This document shows, piece by piece, positions 8,599 through 18,455 of a DNA stretch of 64,000 bases. The stretch spans positions 86,466 through 150,465 of the forward strand of contig NZ_POQS01000004.1 of assembly GCF_002885955.2 (NCBI RefSeq). The letters run 5' to 3'. The position numbers and the translations under genes were made by a program. The DNA comes from Achromobacter pulmonis. GTDB lineage: Bacteria > Pseudomonadota > Gammaproteobacteria > Burkholderiales > Burkholderiaceae_B. The notes under the pieces are model-generated. The model was given only the letters and a program-made list of their open reading frames with translations. It had not been told where the DNA came from and made no database searches. Position 1 is the stretch's first letter. Each line of letters starts with the position of its first letter.

Positions 8599-8876
8599 TG
8601 CTCGTCGTCCTGATCCATGGCCTCGATTCGGGCGAAGACGTCCTCCGCGGCAACGATCTTTCCTTCCTCGATCTGCGCGCGGCCCTGGGCCAGGAGCTGC
8701 AGCAGCGCCATGGCCTGCTCCTGCTCTTCGTAGCTCTGGACGTCCATGACGACCAGCTTGGCTTCGCCATTTTGCGTGATGAGCATCGGCTCGCGGCTCT
8801 CGGAGATGTCCTTCACGATCTGGGCGGTATGGCTTTTCAGGTAACTGATTGGCTTGACCTGGGTGGAGTACTTCAT
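8595..8876 (-). CDS. Phd/YefM-family antitoxin
   Basis: A 93-residue protein from ATG 8876 (MKYSTQVKPISYLKSHTAQIV). The N-terminal half has the Phd/YefM DNA-binding fold signature, including PMLITQNGEAKLVVMDVQSYEE, and the C-terminal tail (from about residue 55) is the acidic helix that should bind the toxin. GGAG sits 8 bases before the chosen ATG; a longer frame from 8906 lacks this. It probably represses its own promoter in the 8877-8930 region together with the toxin. Confidence 0.88.
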   Translation of the reverse strand: MKYSTQVKPISYLKSHTAQIVKDISESREPMLITQNGEAKLVVMDVQSYEEQEQAMALLQLLAQGRAQIEEGKIVAAEDVFARIEAMDQDDEQ

Positions 8877-9008
8877 GGGCTGCTCCGGCGGATTCGGCAA
8901 GACCAATCATAGTCTTAATTCAGTCTTTCCCGGCTGACGCGGCCCGCGTTCAGCCAAATGAGGGTTAATCCGGGCTACGCTCACGCGTCGTACGCCATTA
9001 GCGTCTCG

Positions 9009-9050
9009 TGACGCGTCTTGTGACGATTCCGGGCATGCGTCAATACGTCA
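9009..9050. promoter_or_regulatory. TGACG repeat cluster upstream of pbpG
   Basis: The 336 bases between the antitoxin and pbpG contain no gene. Within them, GTGACG occurs twice 12 bases apart (TGACG at 9009 and 9021), followed by two inverted copies CGTCA at 9038 and 9046. An AT-rich stretch (TATTATTTTTTTCATCGATGATAG) follows at 9052, and the remainder to 9212 is AT-rich leader. The arrangement looks like a multi-site operator, but no regulator can be named. Confidence 0.35.
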
Positions 9051-9212
9051 CTATTATTTTTTTCATCGATGATAGCGAATCGTCTTGCGCATCACTTGAA
9101 ATTGCTGTTTAAATTCGACGCGTAAGCCACTAATTCATTTCGACTTTTCCTGAACCGACGGAACGCCGGCTTAAGAAATATTTGTTCACACACTGACAAG
9201 CCTGCTCAGACC

Positions 9213-10379
9213 ATGGCATTTTCCTGGAAACGTGCGATTGCGAACGCGATAGCGCCGATGGCGCTGGCGATGTGCGCGCTCCTGCCCTCCGCGGCGCTGG
9301 CCGCCAAGAACACCGATCCCTGCAAGACCAACGCGAAGTCGTCGGCCTGCAAGGCGCAGCAGGCCAAGAAGGCGCCTGCCGCCAAGAAAACCCCTCCCAA
9401 GACCTCCTCGGCCAAGGCCGCGCCCAAGAGCTCGTCGGCCAAGAAGGCCGCCGCGTCCAAGAGCGGCAAGCAGGTCGCCTCCAAGAGTCCGCCCAAAAAA
9501 CGCGGCGCGGCCAGCAAGGGTGGCAAGTCCAACAAGCCGTCGCGGGCGCAACGCGCGGCGGTGGCGGCCAGCTCGGCCGCCATGCCGCCGCCGGCCGCCT
9601 CCACGCGCGCCGAAGTGGCCGCCCTGCGTTCCAGCACCGCCTATGTGCAGGACCTGGAGACGTCCACGGTCATCTTCGCCAAGAACGAAAACGTGGTGCG
9701 TCCCATCGCTTCCATCTCCAAGCTGATGACCGCCGTGGTGGTGGTCGACGCCAACCTGCCGATGGACGAGATGCTGGAGATCACCGACGAAGACATCGAC
9801 GGCCTCAAGCACACCACCTCGCGGCTGCGCGTGGGCACCAAGCTGTCGCGCGGCGACATGCTGCACCTGGCGCTGATGTCCTCGGAAAACCGCGCCGCCA
9901 ACGCGCTGGGCCGCAACTACCCGGGCGGCCTGCCGGCCTTCGTGGCCGCCATGAACGCCAAGGCGCAGGCGCTGGGCATGACCAGCACGCGCTTCATCGA
10001 ACCCACCGGCCTGTCCAGCGACAACGTGTCCTCGCCGCACGACCTGGCCCGGCTGCTGCGCGCCGCCGCCCAGCGTCCGCTGATCCACCGCTACTCCACC
10101 GACACCGAGTACGAGGTCGAGGTCAACAACCGCACGCAGACGTTCCGCAACACCAATCTGCTGGTGCGCAAGCCCGACTGGGACATCAAGGTGTCCAAGA
10201 CCGGCTACATCAACGAAGCCGGCGAATGCCTGGTGATGCTGGCCCGCATCAACGGCCGCGATCTGGCCATCGTGCTGCTGGATTCGCAGGGCAAGCTCTC
10301 GCGCATCGGCGACGCCGTGCGCATCCGCCGCATCGTGCAGAACGAAGTGGCGCTGGCTTCGATACAGTCGGGCGGTTGA
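9213..10379 (+). CDS. pbpG: D-alanyl-D-alanine endopeptidase/carboxypeptidase (PBP7)
   Basis: A 388-residue periplasmic serine peptidase acting on peptidoglycan cross-links. Catalytic motifs are S167-x-x-K170 (ASISKLMT), S224-E-N226 and K329-T-G331. Residues 1-31 form a signal peptide ending AALAA. An unusual feature is residues 32-115, a low-complexity region made almost only of Lys, Ala, Ser and Pro (repeats of AKK and SSAKK type), before the catalytic domain begins at about 130. Such a tail would be strongly cationic and could bind the cell wall or teichoic/lipid phosphates; that is inference. No strong GGAGG is seen before the ATG. Confidence 0.92.
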   Translation: MAFSWKRAIANAIAPMALAMCALLPSAALAAKNTDPCKTNAKSSACKAQQAKKAPAAKKTPPKTSSAKAAPKSSSAKKAAASKSGKQVASKSPPKKRGAASKGGKSNKPSRAQRAAVAASSAAMPPPAASTRAEVAALRSSTAYVQDLETSTVIFAKNENVVRPIASISKLMTAVVVVDANLPMDEMLEITDEDIDGLKHTTSRLRVGTKLSRGDMLHLALMSSENRAANALGRNYPGGLPAFVAAMNAKAQALGMTSTRFIEPTGLSSDNVSSPHDLARLLRAAAQRPLIHRYSTDTEYEVEVNNRTQTFRNTNLLVRKPDWDIKVSKTGYINEAGECLVMLARINGRDLAIVLLDSQGKLSRIGDAVRIRRIVQNEVALASIQSGG

Positions 10380-10387
10380 AGCCGGCC

Positions 10388-10448
10388 GATGGGTGGCGCG
10401 CGTTGGGCGCCTGAGCTCTTGTTCGGGCCATCGGGCGCGACACCCATC
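10388..10448. repeat. Palindromic repeat related to the 45.6-kb element
   Basis: GATGGGTGGCGCGCGTT at 10388-10404 differs at two positions from the outer arm at 45623-45639, and GCGCGACACCCATC at 10435-10448 is its near-complement. It fills the gap between the convergent pbpG and RHH genes and overlaps the RHH stop codon. A transcription-terminating hairpin role is plausible. Confidence 0.6.
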
Positions 10449-10788
10449 ACACCGCCAGCCCCTCCAGCACCGCGCGGGCGTCGAGCGAGCCGATCGGCAC
10501 CGCCCGGTCGCGCGGAATCCTGCCTTCGGCCTGCAAGAGCTGGTAGCGCAGGCAGCACACCCTCAGAAACGAAGTGAAGTTGGCTGCCTCGCCCCGGTAG
10601 GCGATGAGCTCGTCGTACAGGCGTTCGATCAGCTGCGTCACGCGCATGCCGTCGCGGCTCGCGATTTCTTCCAGCACGTCCCAGAACAGCTGTTCGAGCC
10701 GCAGGCTGGTGGCCACGCCGTGCAGGCGCAGCGAGCGGGACGCGGGAGTGTAGGACTGCTCGCTGGCGCGGATGAAGATTTCACACAT
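10447..10788 (-). CDS. Ribbon-helix-helix domain protein (RHH_4 type)
   Basis: A 113-residue protein starting MCEIFIRASEQSY. Residues 12-65 (SYTPASRSLRLHGVATSLRL and EQLFWDVLEEIASRDGMRVT) match the ribbon-helix-helix family PF13467, whose members are found as presumed DNA-binding proteins in proteobacteria. AAGGAT 7 bases before the ATG at 10788 decides the start; the longer frame to 10869 is not used. It is divergent from the alcohol dehydrogenase at 10944, with 155 bases between, so it may influence that gene, but no direct evidence is visible. Confidence 0.78.
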   Translation of the reverse strand: MCEIFIRASEQSYTPASRSLRLHGVATSLRLEQLFWDVLEEIASRDGMRVTQLIERLYDELIAYRGEAANFTSFLRVCCLRYQLLQAEGRIPRDRAVPIGSLDARAVLEGLAV

Positions 10789-10943
10789 GGAAGATCCTTG
10801 GCTCGGGGCGAGTCGTACGCCCGGGGCCACTGTAAGCGGTTTGCCGGCAGGCCGGCAAGACGCGGCCAAAGCTGATATAAATCATTGCAGGCAAAACGCA
10901 CGCGTTCGAGGATAACGATACTGATCGGACTTCGGAGGTAGTG

Positions 10944-11969
10944 ATGGACAAGACCATGAAAGCGGCGGTGGCCCGGGCGTTCGGCCAGCCCCTGGCGATC
11001 GAGGAAGTCGCGGTGCCGCGCCCCGGCCCGGGCGAGCTGCTGGTGAAGATCGAGGCCTGCGGCGTCTGCCACACCGACCTGCACGCCGTCGAGGGCGACT
11101 GGCCCGTCAAACCCAATCCCCCCTTCATTCCCGGCCACGAAGGCGTGGGCCACGTGGTGGCGGTGGGCGCCGGCGTCACCCACGTGAAGGAAGGCGACCG
11201 CGTCGGCATCCCCTGGCTGTATTCCGCCTGCGGGCATTGCGAACATTGCCTGGGCGGCTGGGAAACCCTGTGCGAACAGCAGCAGAACACGGGCTATTCG
11301 GTCAACGGCGGCTTCGCCGAATACGCGCTGGCGGCCGCCGACTACGTCGGGCTGCTGCCCGGCAACGTGGGCTTCGTCGAGATCGCGCCGGTGCTGTGCG
11401 CCGGCGTCACGGTGTACAAGGGACTGAAGATGACGGACACGCGGCCGGGCAACTGGGTCGTGATCTCCGGCATCGGCGGGCTGGGCCACATGGCGGTGCA
11501 ATACGCCAAGGCCATGGGGCTGAACGTCGCGGCGGTGGACATCGACGACGCCAAGCTGGACTTCGCGCGCCGCCTGGGCGCCGAGGTCGCGGTCAACGCC
11601 AGCACCACCGATCCGGCCGCCTATCTCAAGCGCGAAATCGGCGGCGCGCACGGCGCGCTCATCACGGCGGTCTCGCCCAAGGCGTTCGAGCAGGCGCTGG
11701 GCATGGTGCGCCGCGGCGGAACCGTGTCGCTCAACGGGCTGCCCCCGGGCGACTTCCCGCTGTCGATCTTCGACATGGTGCTCAACGGCGTGACGGTGCG
11801 CGGCTCCATCGTGGGATCGCGCCTGGATCTGCAGGAATCGCTGCAGTTCGCCGCCGAAGGCAAGGTGCACGCCACGGTCGCCACCGAGCGGCTGGAGAAC
11901 GTCAATGAGGTATTCGACCGCATGCGCCGCGGCCAGATCGAAGGCCGCATCGTGCTCGACTTCGCCTGA
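10944..11969 (+). CDS. adhP: Zinc-dependent alcohol dehydrogenase
   Basis: A 341-residue medium-chain dehydrogenase that oxidises or reduces primary alcohols with NAD. The catalytic zinc ligands are C42 (ACGVCHTD), H65-E66 (GHEGVGH) and the Cys in [13 protein letters not shown]. The structural zinc site is C96-C99-C102-C110. The Rossmann motif is [18 protein letters not shown] at 10934-10938 is 5 bases before ATG 10944; a GTG one codon earlier is too close to the ribosome site. The symbol follows the closest general family (AdhP, propanol-preferring), and the exact substrate is not known. Confidence 0.9.
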   Translation: MDKTMKAAVARAFGQPLAIEEVAVPRPGPGELLVKIEACGVCHTDLHAVEGDWPVKPNPPFIPGHEGVGHVVAVGAGVTHVKEGDRVGIPWLYSACGHCEHCLGGWETLCEQQQNTGYSVNGGFAEYALAAADYVGLLPGNVGFVEIAPVLCAGVTVYKGLKMTDTRPGNWVVISGIGGLGHMAVQYAKAMGLNVAAVDIDDAKLDFARRLGAEVAVNASTTDPAAYLKREIGGAHGALITAVSPKAFEQALGMVRRGGTVSLNGLPPGDFPLSIFDMVLNGVTVRGSIVGSRLDLQESLQFAAEGKVHATVATERLENVNEVFDRMRRGQIEGRIVLDFA

Positions 11970-11990
11970 AGCCGTCCGCACCGCGGCCAA

Positions 11991-12015
11991 GGCGCCCCGA
12001 AGCGGGCGCCTTTTT
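11991..12015 (+). terminator. Rho-independent terminator after adhP
   Basis: GGCGCCC and GGGCGCC are complementary arms around CGAAGC, followed by TTTTT (12011-12015). It serves the plus-strand alcohol dehydrogenase and lies before the convergent DJ-1 gene. Confidence 0.85.
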
Positions 12016-12023
12016 CATGCGCG

Positions 12024-12602
12024 TCAGGGAACGATCTTGGTGCCCAGCAGCGCCAGGAACTGGGACAGCCAGGCCGGATGCGCGGGCCAGGCGGGCGCGG
12101 TCACCAGGTTGCCGTCGGTATAGGCCTGGTCGATCCCGATTTCGGCATAGGTGCCCCCGGCCAGGCGCACTTCCGGCGCGCAGGCCGGGTAGGCCGAGCA
12201 GGTGCGTCCCTTCAGGATGCCGGCGGCGGCCAGCAGCTGCGCGCCGTGGCACACGGCGGCGATGGGCTTGCCGGCCTGGTCGAAGACGCGCACGATCTCC
12301 AGCACTTTTTCGTTCAGCCGCAGGTATTCCGGCGCGCGCCCGCCCGGGATGACCAGGCCGTCGTACGACGCGGCCTCGACCCGGTCGAAATCGAAATTGA
12401 GCGTGAAATTGTGACCGCGCTTTTCGCTATAGGTCTGGTCGCCCTCGAAATCGTGGATGGCCGTGGCGACGGTGTCGCCGGCCTTCTTGTCCGGGCATAC
12501 CGCATGCACCGTGTGCCCCACCGCCAGCAGGGTCTGGAACGGCACCATGGTTTCGTAGTCCTCGGCGTAGTCGCCGACCAGCATCAACAGTCGCTTGCTC
12601 AT
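12024..12602 (-). CDS. DJ-1/PfpI family protein
   Basis: A 192-residue glutamine-amidotransferase-like fold protein. The nucleophile elbow is [10 protein letters not shown] with C118-H119, and an acidic residue partner is in DYAEDYE near residue 14. Members of this family act as glyoxalases, deglycases, peptidases or isonitrile hydratases, so the reaction is not assigned. It is convergent with adhP and separated from it by a terminator; the gene is alone on its strand up to ybaK. Confidence 0.88.
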   Translation of the reverse strand: MSKRLLMLVGDYAEDYETMVPFQTLLAVGHTVHAVCPDKKAGDTVATAIHDFEGDQTYSEKRGHNFTLNFDFDRVEAASYDGLVIPGGRAPEYLRLNEKVLEIVRVFDQAGKPIAAVCHGAQLLAAAGILKGRTCSAYPACAPEVRLAGGTYAEIGIDQAYTDGNLVTAPAWPAHPAWLSQFLALLGTKIVP

Positions 12603-12722
12603 GAGGGTCTCCTGGGTTTGGGCGCCCGGTGGTCCGGGTTCCGGTTTGAAGCCCTATTGTGGCCCCGCGGCTGGCCCGGCTGGTGGTAAAGGAATACCAC
12701 GGGCTGCCGCGCGCGACCCGCC

Positions 12723-13214
12723 CTACTGCTCCAGCGCGACCGACACCGCGCGGGCGCCCAGCAGGCTGACCAGCACCTTGGGATCGATGCCTATCAGGTA
12801 GCCGCGCCGTCCGCCGTTGATGTAGACCACCGGATACTCCAGCACCTGCGCCTCGACCCAGACCGGCATCTTCTTGCGCGTGCCGAACGGCGAGGTGCCG
12901 CCGACCTGGTAGCCGGAATGGCGCTGCGCGACCTCGGGCTTGCAGGGCTCGACTTTCTTCAGGCCCGCCTGCCGCGCCAGGTTCTTGGTGGAGACTTCGC
13001 GGTCGCCGTGCATGACGATGACCAGCGGCCTGGCGGACTCGTCTTCCATGATCAGGGTCTTGACCACCGCATGCGGGTCCAGGCCCAGCTGGCGCGCGGC
13101 CTCGCCGGCGCCGCCGTGGTCCACGTAATCGTAGGTGTGCTCGGTGTAGGCCACTTTGTGTTGCTTGAGGAGCTGGGTGGCGGGGGTTTCGGAAACGTGG
13201 CGGGCTTTGCTCAT
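12723..13214 (-). CDS. ybaK: Cys-tRNA(Pro)/Cys-tRNA(Cys) deacylase YbaK
   Basis: A 163-residue trans-editing protein of the YbaK/EbsC family that hydrolyses misacylated Cys-tRNA(Pro). Family marks include TPATQLLKQHKVAYTEH, a conserved Lys in VVKTLIM, and GGTSPFGTRKKMPV. The start ATG 13214 (MSKARHVSET) is preferred; an upstream TTG would add four residues. The gene lies 34 bases after xerD in the same direction. Confidence 0.92.
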   Translation of the reverse strand: MSKARHVSETPATQLLKQHKVAYTEHTYDYVDHGGAGEAARQLGLDPHAVVKTLIMEDESARPLVIVMHGDREVSTKNLARQAGLKKVEPCKPEVAQRHSGYQVGGTSPFGTRKKMPVWVEAQVLEYPVVYINGGRRGYLIGIDPKVLVSLLGARAVSVALEQ

Positions 13215-13248
13215 GGAGGGGCGCAACAGCGGTATCGGAAGGCGCGGA

Positions 13249-14232
<984 letters not shown>

Positions 14233-14251
14233 GATGGAAGGATTCTACGGC

Positions 14252-15151
14252 TCAGCGCTGGTCGGCGGCGGCGGACTTCAGCCAGTTTTCGAAGAGCCTG
14301 AGCGCCTCGGACCGCTCGCTGCGCTGCGGATAGCCGAAGTAATAGCCCTGGCTGACCGCCAGCGCCTGCGCCACCGGCATCGCCAGCGCGCCCCGGTCCA
14401 GCGCCGGCTGGGCCAGGAAGCGCGGCATCAGGCCCACGCCCAGGCCGGCCTGCACCGCCGCCATCACCATGGTGAACAGTTCGTAGCGGGGGCCGCCGGC
14501 GGCCTGCGGGCCATAGAGATAACCATTGGCGCCATACCACTGGCGCCACGCCTCCGGACGCGACGCCAGGTGCAGGTGGGTCATGCCGGCCAGCGCGCTG
14601 GCCCCGGCTTCGGCCGCGCGCGCGGCCAGTTCGGGCGCGCATACCGGAATCAGCTCGCGCTCGGGAAACAGCAGCACGCCCTGGGTGCCCGGCCACAGGC
14701 CGTCGCCGTGGTAGAGCGCGCCGTCGAAGGGCTGGTCCTTGAACTGGAAAGGCAGCGTGCGCACCGACAGGCTGACGGTGATGTCGCCATGCGCGCGCTG
14801 GAAATCGGCCAGCCGCGGAATCAGCCAGGTGGTCGCCAGGGTGGGCACCACGGCGATGTGGATGCTGCGGCCCATGCCGGTGCGGCTGACCAGGCCGAAG
14901 GTGTCTTTTTCGATCTGGTCCAGGTGGTGGCGGATGCGGCCCGCGTATTCCGCGCCGTGATCGGTCAGCACGATGCGCCGGCGCACCCGGGTAAAGAGCT
15001 GCACCCCCAGGCGCGCCTCCAGGCTGGCCACCTGCCGGTAGACGGCGCTGTGCGTCAGGGACAGTTCCTCGGCCGCGCGCGAAAAGCTGCCCAGGCGGGC
15101 CGAGGCTTCGAACGCCTGCAGGGCGCTCAGGTTGGGAATGCCGTTTCTCAT
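14252..15151 (-). CDS. LysR-family transcriptional regulator
   Basis: A 299-residue regulator with a winged helix-turn-helix at residues 5-62 (LSALQAFEASARLGSFSRAA, followed by ELSLTHSAVYRQVASLE) and a type 2 periplasmic-binding-like effector domain after. The start MRNGIPNLSALQAFE is GcvA-like. It is divergent from the TPP-dependent enzyme at 15280, with a 19-base palindrome between them, which argues that it controls that gene and itself. The effector is unknown. Confidence 0.9.
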   Translation of the reverse strand: MRNGIPNLSALQAFEASARLGSFSRAAEELSLTHSAVYRQVASLEARLGVQLFTRVRRRIVLTDHGAEYAGRIRHHLDQIEKDTFGLVSRTGMGRSIHIAVVPTLATTWLIPRLADFQRAHGDITVSLSVRTLPFQFKDQPFDGALYHGDGLWPGTQGVLLFPERELIPVCAPELAARAAEAGASALAGMTHLHLASRPEAWRQWYGANGYLYGPQAAGGPRYELFTMVMAAVQAGLGVGLMPRFLAQPALDRGALAMPVAQALAVSQGYYFGYPQRSERSEALRLFENWLKSAAADQR

Positions 15152-15211
15152 GGGACCGGAAGCATGCCGCGGCGCAACATCGGGATGTCGTGCCCGTGAG
15201 TCAATAGATTG

Positions 15212-15230
15212 TGCAATTTTATCAATTGCA
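15212..15230. promoter_or_regulatory. LysR operator candidate (19-bp palindrome)
   Basis: TGCAATT at 15212-15218 and AATTGCA at 15224-15230 form perfect arms around TTATC in the 128-bp divergent intergenic region. ATTGTGC occurs as a direct repeat on both sides (15208 and 15230). This fits the position of a LysR-type activator box, although the exact T-N11-A core is not proved. Confidence 0.55.
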
Positions 15231-15279
15231 TTGTGCGATCAAGGAACATTATGCTCGGATGTCCCAACCTAGGCTTTTC

Positions 15280-16977
15280 ATGACCCCCACCCCTATGTCC
15301 CAGCAAAAATCCCGCCTCGGCGGACACATCCTGGTCGACCAGCTGGTTGCACAGGGCGTCAAGCACGTTTTCTGCGTCCCTGGCGAAAGCTATCTTGCGG
15401 TGCTCGATGGCCTGCACGACGCGGACATCTCGGTCACCGTGTGCCGCCAGGAAGGCGGCGCGGCCATGATGGCCGACGCGCACGGCAAGCTGACCGGCGA
15501 GCCCGGCATCTGCATGGTGACGCGCGGCCCCGGCGCCTCCAACGCGCTGGCCGGCGTGCACATCGCCAAGCAGGATTCCACGCCGCTGATCCTCTTCGTG
15601 GGCCAGATCGAGCGCGGCATGCGCGAGCGCGAAGCCTTCCAGGAAATGGACTACCGCGCCGTGTTCGGCACGCAGGCCAAGTGGGTCACCGAGATCGATC
15701 AGGTCGAACGCATCCCCGAGCTGGTTTCCCGCGCCTTCCACGTGGCGACCTCGGGCCGCCCGGGCCCGGTGGTGATCGCCCTGCCCGAAGACATGCTGGT
15801 CGAAGCCGCCACGGTCGCCGACGCGCCGCGCTACGAGATCATCGATTCCGCGCCCACCGCCGGCCAGCTGGCCGACCTGGAAAAGCTGCTGGCCGAGGCC
15901 AGGAACCCGGTCGCCATCCTGGGCGGCACGCGCTGGGACGCGCGCGCGGTGCAGCAGTTCGCCGATTTCGCGCAGCGCCACGCGCTGCCCACGGCCGTGT
16001 CGTTCCGCCGCCAGATGCTGTTCCCGGCCGATCACCCCTGCTTCATCGGCGACGTGGGCCTGGGCATCAACCCGGCGCTGCTCAAGCGCATGGCCGACGC
16101 CGACCTGGTGCTGCTGGTGGGCGGGCGCATGTCGGAAAACCCCAGCCAGGCCTATACGCTGCTGGACATCCCGGTGCCCCGCCAGAAGCTGGTGCACGTG
16201 CATCCCGATTCCGCCGAGCTGGCGCGCGTCTACCGCCCCACGCTGGCCATCAATACCTCGCCGGCCGCTTTCGCACAGGCGCTGGCCGGCCTGAAGGCGC
16301 CCGCCGCGCCGGCCTGGGCCGAAGGCACGCAGGCCATGCGCGAGTCGTACCTGAAATGGAGCGACCCGTCGGCCATCGCCACGCCCGGCGCGCTGCAGAT
16401 GGGCCAGGTCATGGCCTACCTGGAAAAGACCCTGCCGGCCGACGCCATCATGACCAACGGCGCCGGCAACTACGCCACCTGGCTGCACCGCTTCCACCGC
16501 TTTACGCGCTACGGCACGCAGCTGGCGCCGACCTCGGGCTCGATGGGCTACGGCCTGCCGGCGGCCGTGGGCGCCAAGCGCATCTGGCCCGACAAGATGG
16601 TGGTGTGCTTCGCCGGCGACGGCTGCTTCCTGATGCACGGCCAGGAATTCGCCACCGCCGTGCAGTACGACCTGCCCATCGTGGTGGTGCTGGTGGACAA
16701 CGGCATGTACGGCACCATCCGCATGCACCAGGAAAAGCACTACCCCGGCCGCATCTCGGCCACCGCGCTCAAAAACCCGGACTTCGCCGAATACGCGCGC
16801 GCCTTCGGCGGCCACGGCGAACGGGTCGAGACCACGGAGCAGTTCGGGCCCGCCTTCGAGCGCGCCCTGGCCAGCGGCAAGCCGGCCATCCTGCACTGCT
16901 TCATCGATCCGGAAACCATCACGCCGGGCACCACGCTGGAGAAGATCCGCGAGGCGGCCCTCAAGGCCCGGCACTGA
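15280..16977 (+). CDS. Acetolactate-synthase-like TPP-dependent enzyme
   Basis: A 565-residue thiamine-diphosphate enzyme of the IlvB superfamily. The N-terminal PYR domain contains the catalytic Glu in VPGESYLAVLDGL, and the C-terminal PP domain has the TPP-Mg motif beginning GDGCFLMHG and ending VLVDNGMYG. A central NAD/FAD-like domain lies between. No regulatory subunit (IlvN) is nearby, so it is probably a catabolic decarboxylase or lyase rather than the biosynthetic enzyme. ATG 15280 has AGG 6 bases upstream; ATG 15295 is an alternative start, and the open frame beginning at 15211 overlaps the operator. It is probably regulated by the divergent LysR. Confidence 0.85.
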   Translation: MTPTPMSQQKSRLGGHILVDQLVAQGVKHVFCVPGESYLAVLDGLHDADISVTVCRQEGGAAMMADAHGKLTGEPGICMVTRGPGASNALAGVHIAKQDSTPLILFVGQIERGMREREAFQEMDYRAVFGTQAKWVTEIDQVERIPELVSRAFHVATSGRPGPVVIALPEDMLVEAATVADAPRYEIIDSAPTAGQLADLEKLLAEARNPVAILGGTRWDARAVQQFADFAQRHALPTAVSFRRQMLFPADHPCFIGDVGLGINPALLKRMADADLVLLVGGRMSENPSQAYTLLDIPVPRQKLVHVHPDSAELARVYRPTLAINTSPAAFAQALAGLKAPAAPAWAEGTQAMRESYLKWSDPSAIATPGALQMGQVMAYLEKTLPADAIMTNGAGNYATWLHRFHRFTRYGTQLAPTSGSMGYGLPAAVGAKRIWPDKMVVCFAGDGCFLMHGQEFATAVQYDLPIVVVLVDNGMYGTIRMHQEKHYPGRISATALKNPDFAEYARAFGGHGERVETTEQFGPAFERALASGKPAILHCFIDPETITPGTTLEKIREAALKARH

Positions 16978-17006
16978 CACGGCGGCAAGGCCCGACTGGC
17001 GCCAGC

Positions 17007-17025
17007 GGCGCGCGTAAAGCGCGCC
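17007..17025 (+). terminator. Hairpin after the TPP-enzyme gene
   Basis: GGCGCGC (17007-17013) and GCGCGCC (17019-17025) flank GTAAA. GGCAAG at 16984 and CTTGCC near 17039 could extend it into a longer stem. There is no T-run directly after, so termination is probable rather than sure. The following 17045-17100 is AT-rich with GTTTAAAC at 17061-17068 and probably carries the gcdH promoter. Confidence 0.5.
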
Positions 17026-17111
17026 GCGCCACCGGCGGCTTGCCGTCCCAATTATTTTAGGTTTAAACTTTTTAGCATTCCGAACACGGAAATCCATAGC
17101 GGAGACCCAGC

Positions 17112-18305
17112 ATGTCCTCGAATCCCTCGTTTCACTGGCAAGACCCCCTGTTGCTGGACCAGCAACTGACCGAAGAAGAACGCATGGTGCGCGACGCCGC
17201 CCAGGCCTATGCGCAGGACAAGCTCGCTCCGCGCGTGCTCAACGCATTCCGCAACGAACAGACCGACCCGGCCATCTTCTCCGAAATGGGCGAACTGGGC
17301 CTCCTGGGCGCCACCATCCCCACCGAATACGGCGGCGCCGGCCTGAACTACGTCAGCTACGGCCTGATCGCCCGCGAAGTCGAGCGCATCGACTCCGGCT
17401 ACCGCTCCATGATGAGCGTGCAGTCGTCGCTGGTGATGGTGCCGATCAATGAATTCGGCAGCGAAGCGCAAAAGCAGAAGTACCTGCCCAAGCTGGCCCG
17501 CGGCGAATGGATCGGCTGCTTCGGCCTGACCGAGCCCAACCACGGCTCCGACCCCGGCGGCATGGAAACCCGCGCCGTCAAGACGGCCGACGGCTATAAG
17601 CTCACCGGCAACAAGATGTGGATCACCAACTCGCCCATCGCCGACGTCTTCGTGGTGTGGGCCAAGTGCGTGGGCGGCGACTTCGACGGCAAGATCCGCG
17701 GCTTCATCCTGGAAAAGGGCATGAAGGGCCTGTCGGCCCCGGCCATCCACGGCAAGGTCGGCCTGCGCGCCTCGATCACCGGCGAAATCGTCATGGACGA
17801 AGTGGAAGTTTCCGCCGACCAGATGATGCCCGGCGTGTCCGGCCTGAAGGGCCCGTTCACCTGCCTGAACTCGGCCCGCTACGGCATCGCCTGGGGCGCC
17901 GTGGGCGCCGCCGAAGCCTGCTGGCACACCGCCCGCCAGTACACCCTGGACCGCAAGCAGTTCGGCCGCCCGCTGGCCGCCAACCAGCTGATCCAGAAGA
18001 AGCTGGCCGACATGCAGACCGAAATCACGCTGGCGCTGCAAGGCTGCCTGCGCCTGGGCCGCATGAAGGACGAAGGCACCGCCGCGGTGGAAATCACCTC
18101 GATCATGAAGCGCAATTCCTGCGGCAAGGCCCTGGACATCGCCCGCCTGGCGCGCGACATGCTCGGCGGCAACGGCATCTCCGATGAATTCGGCGTGGCC
18201 CGCCACCTGGTGAACCTCGAAGTGGTCAACACCTACGAAGGCACCCACGACGTGCACGCCCTGATCCTGGGCCGCGCGCAGACCGGCATCCAGGCGTTCT
18301 ATTGA
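17112..18305 (+). CDS. gcdH: Glutaryl-CoA dehydrogenase
   Basis: A 397-residue flavoprotein that oxidises and decarboxylates glutaryl-CoA to crotonyl-CoA in lysine, tryptophan and aromatic degradation. Typical blocks: [19 protein letters not shown], the FAD-binding MWITNSP, and [20 protein letters not shown] where the catalytic Glu is near residue 376. Length and sequence match GcdH rather than straight-chain acyl-CoA dehydrogenases. GGAGA lies 8 bases before the ATG. It is monocistronic, closed by a strong terminator. The usual GcdH companion CoA-transferase is not next to it. Confidence 0.93.
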   Translation: MSSNPSFHWQDPLLLDQQLTEEERMVRDAAQAYAQDKLAPRVLNAFRNEQTDPAIFSEMGELGLLGATIPTEYGGAGLNYVSYGLIAREVERIDSGYRSMMSVQSSLVMVPINEFGSEAQKQKYLPKLARGEWIGCFGLTEPNHGSDPGGMETRAVKTADGYKLTGNKMWITNSPIADVFVVWAKCVGGDFDGKIRGFILEKGMKGLSAPAIHGKVGLRASITGEIVMDEVEVSADQMMPGVSGLKGPFTCLNSARYGIAWGAVGAAEACWHTARQYTLDRKQFGRPLAANQLIQKKLADMQTEITLALQGCLRLGRMKDEGTAAVEITSIMKRNSCGKALDIARLARDMLGGNGISDEFGVARHLVNLEVVNTYEGTHDVHALILGRAQTGIQAFY

Positions 18306-18333
18306 TCGCCGGCCGCGTCTCGCGGTGAGCAGA

Positions 18334-18365
18334 GGCCGTCCTTCGGGACGGCCTTTTCCTTTTTT
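18334..18365 (+). terminator. Rho-independent terminator after gcdH
   Basis: GGCCGTCC (18334-18341) pairs with GGACGGCC (18346-18353) around a short TTCG loop, followed by TTTTCCTTTTTT. Confidence 0.92.
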
Positions 18366-18455
18366 TGGAGGAGAGGAAAGCCCGGATAGCCGCGCCCTTG
18401 CGCAAGCCTTACGCTTTGTGGGATCGGCCAGATCCCAACCGGCCAGGAGTCGTGC

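Noticed and set aside
8599..8910. Toxin-antitoxin fusion in one frame
   Set aside because: The frame is open by chance through the antitoxin gene; an ATGA overlap with proper ribosome site gives two separate proteins.
15280..16977. Biosynthetic acetolactate synthase (ilvB)
   Set aside because: No ilvN or ilvC follows and a LysR gene is divergent; a catabolic TPP enzyme is more likely.
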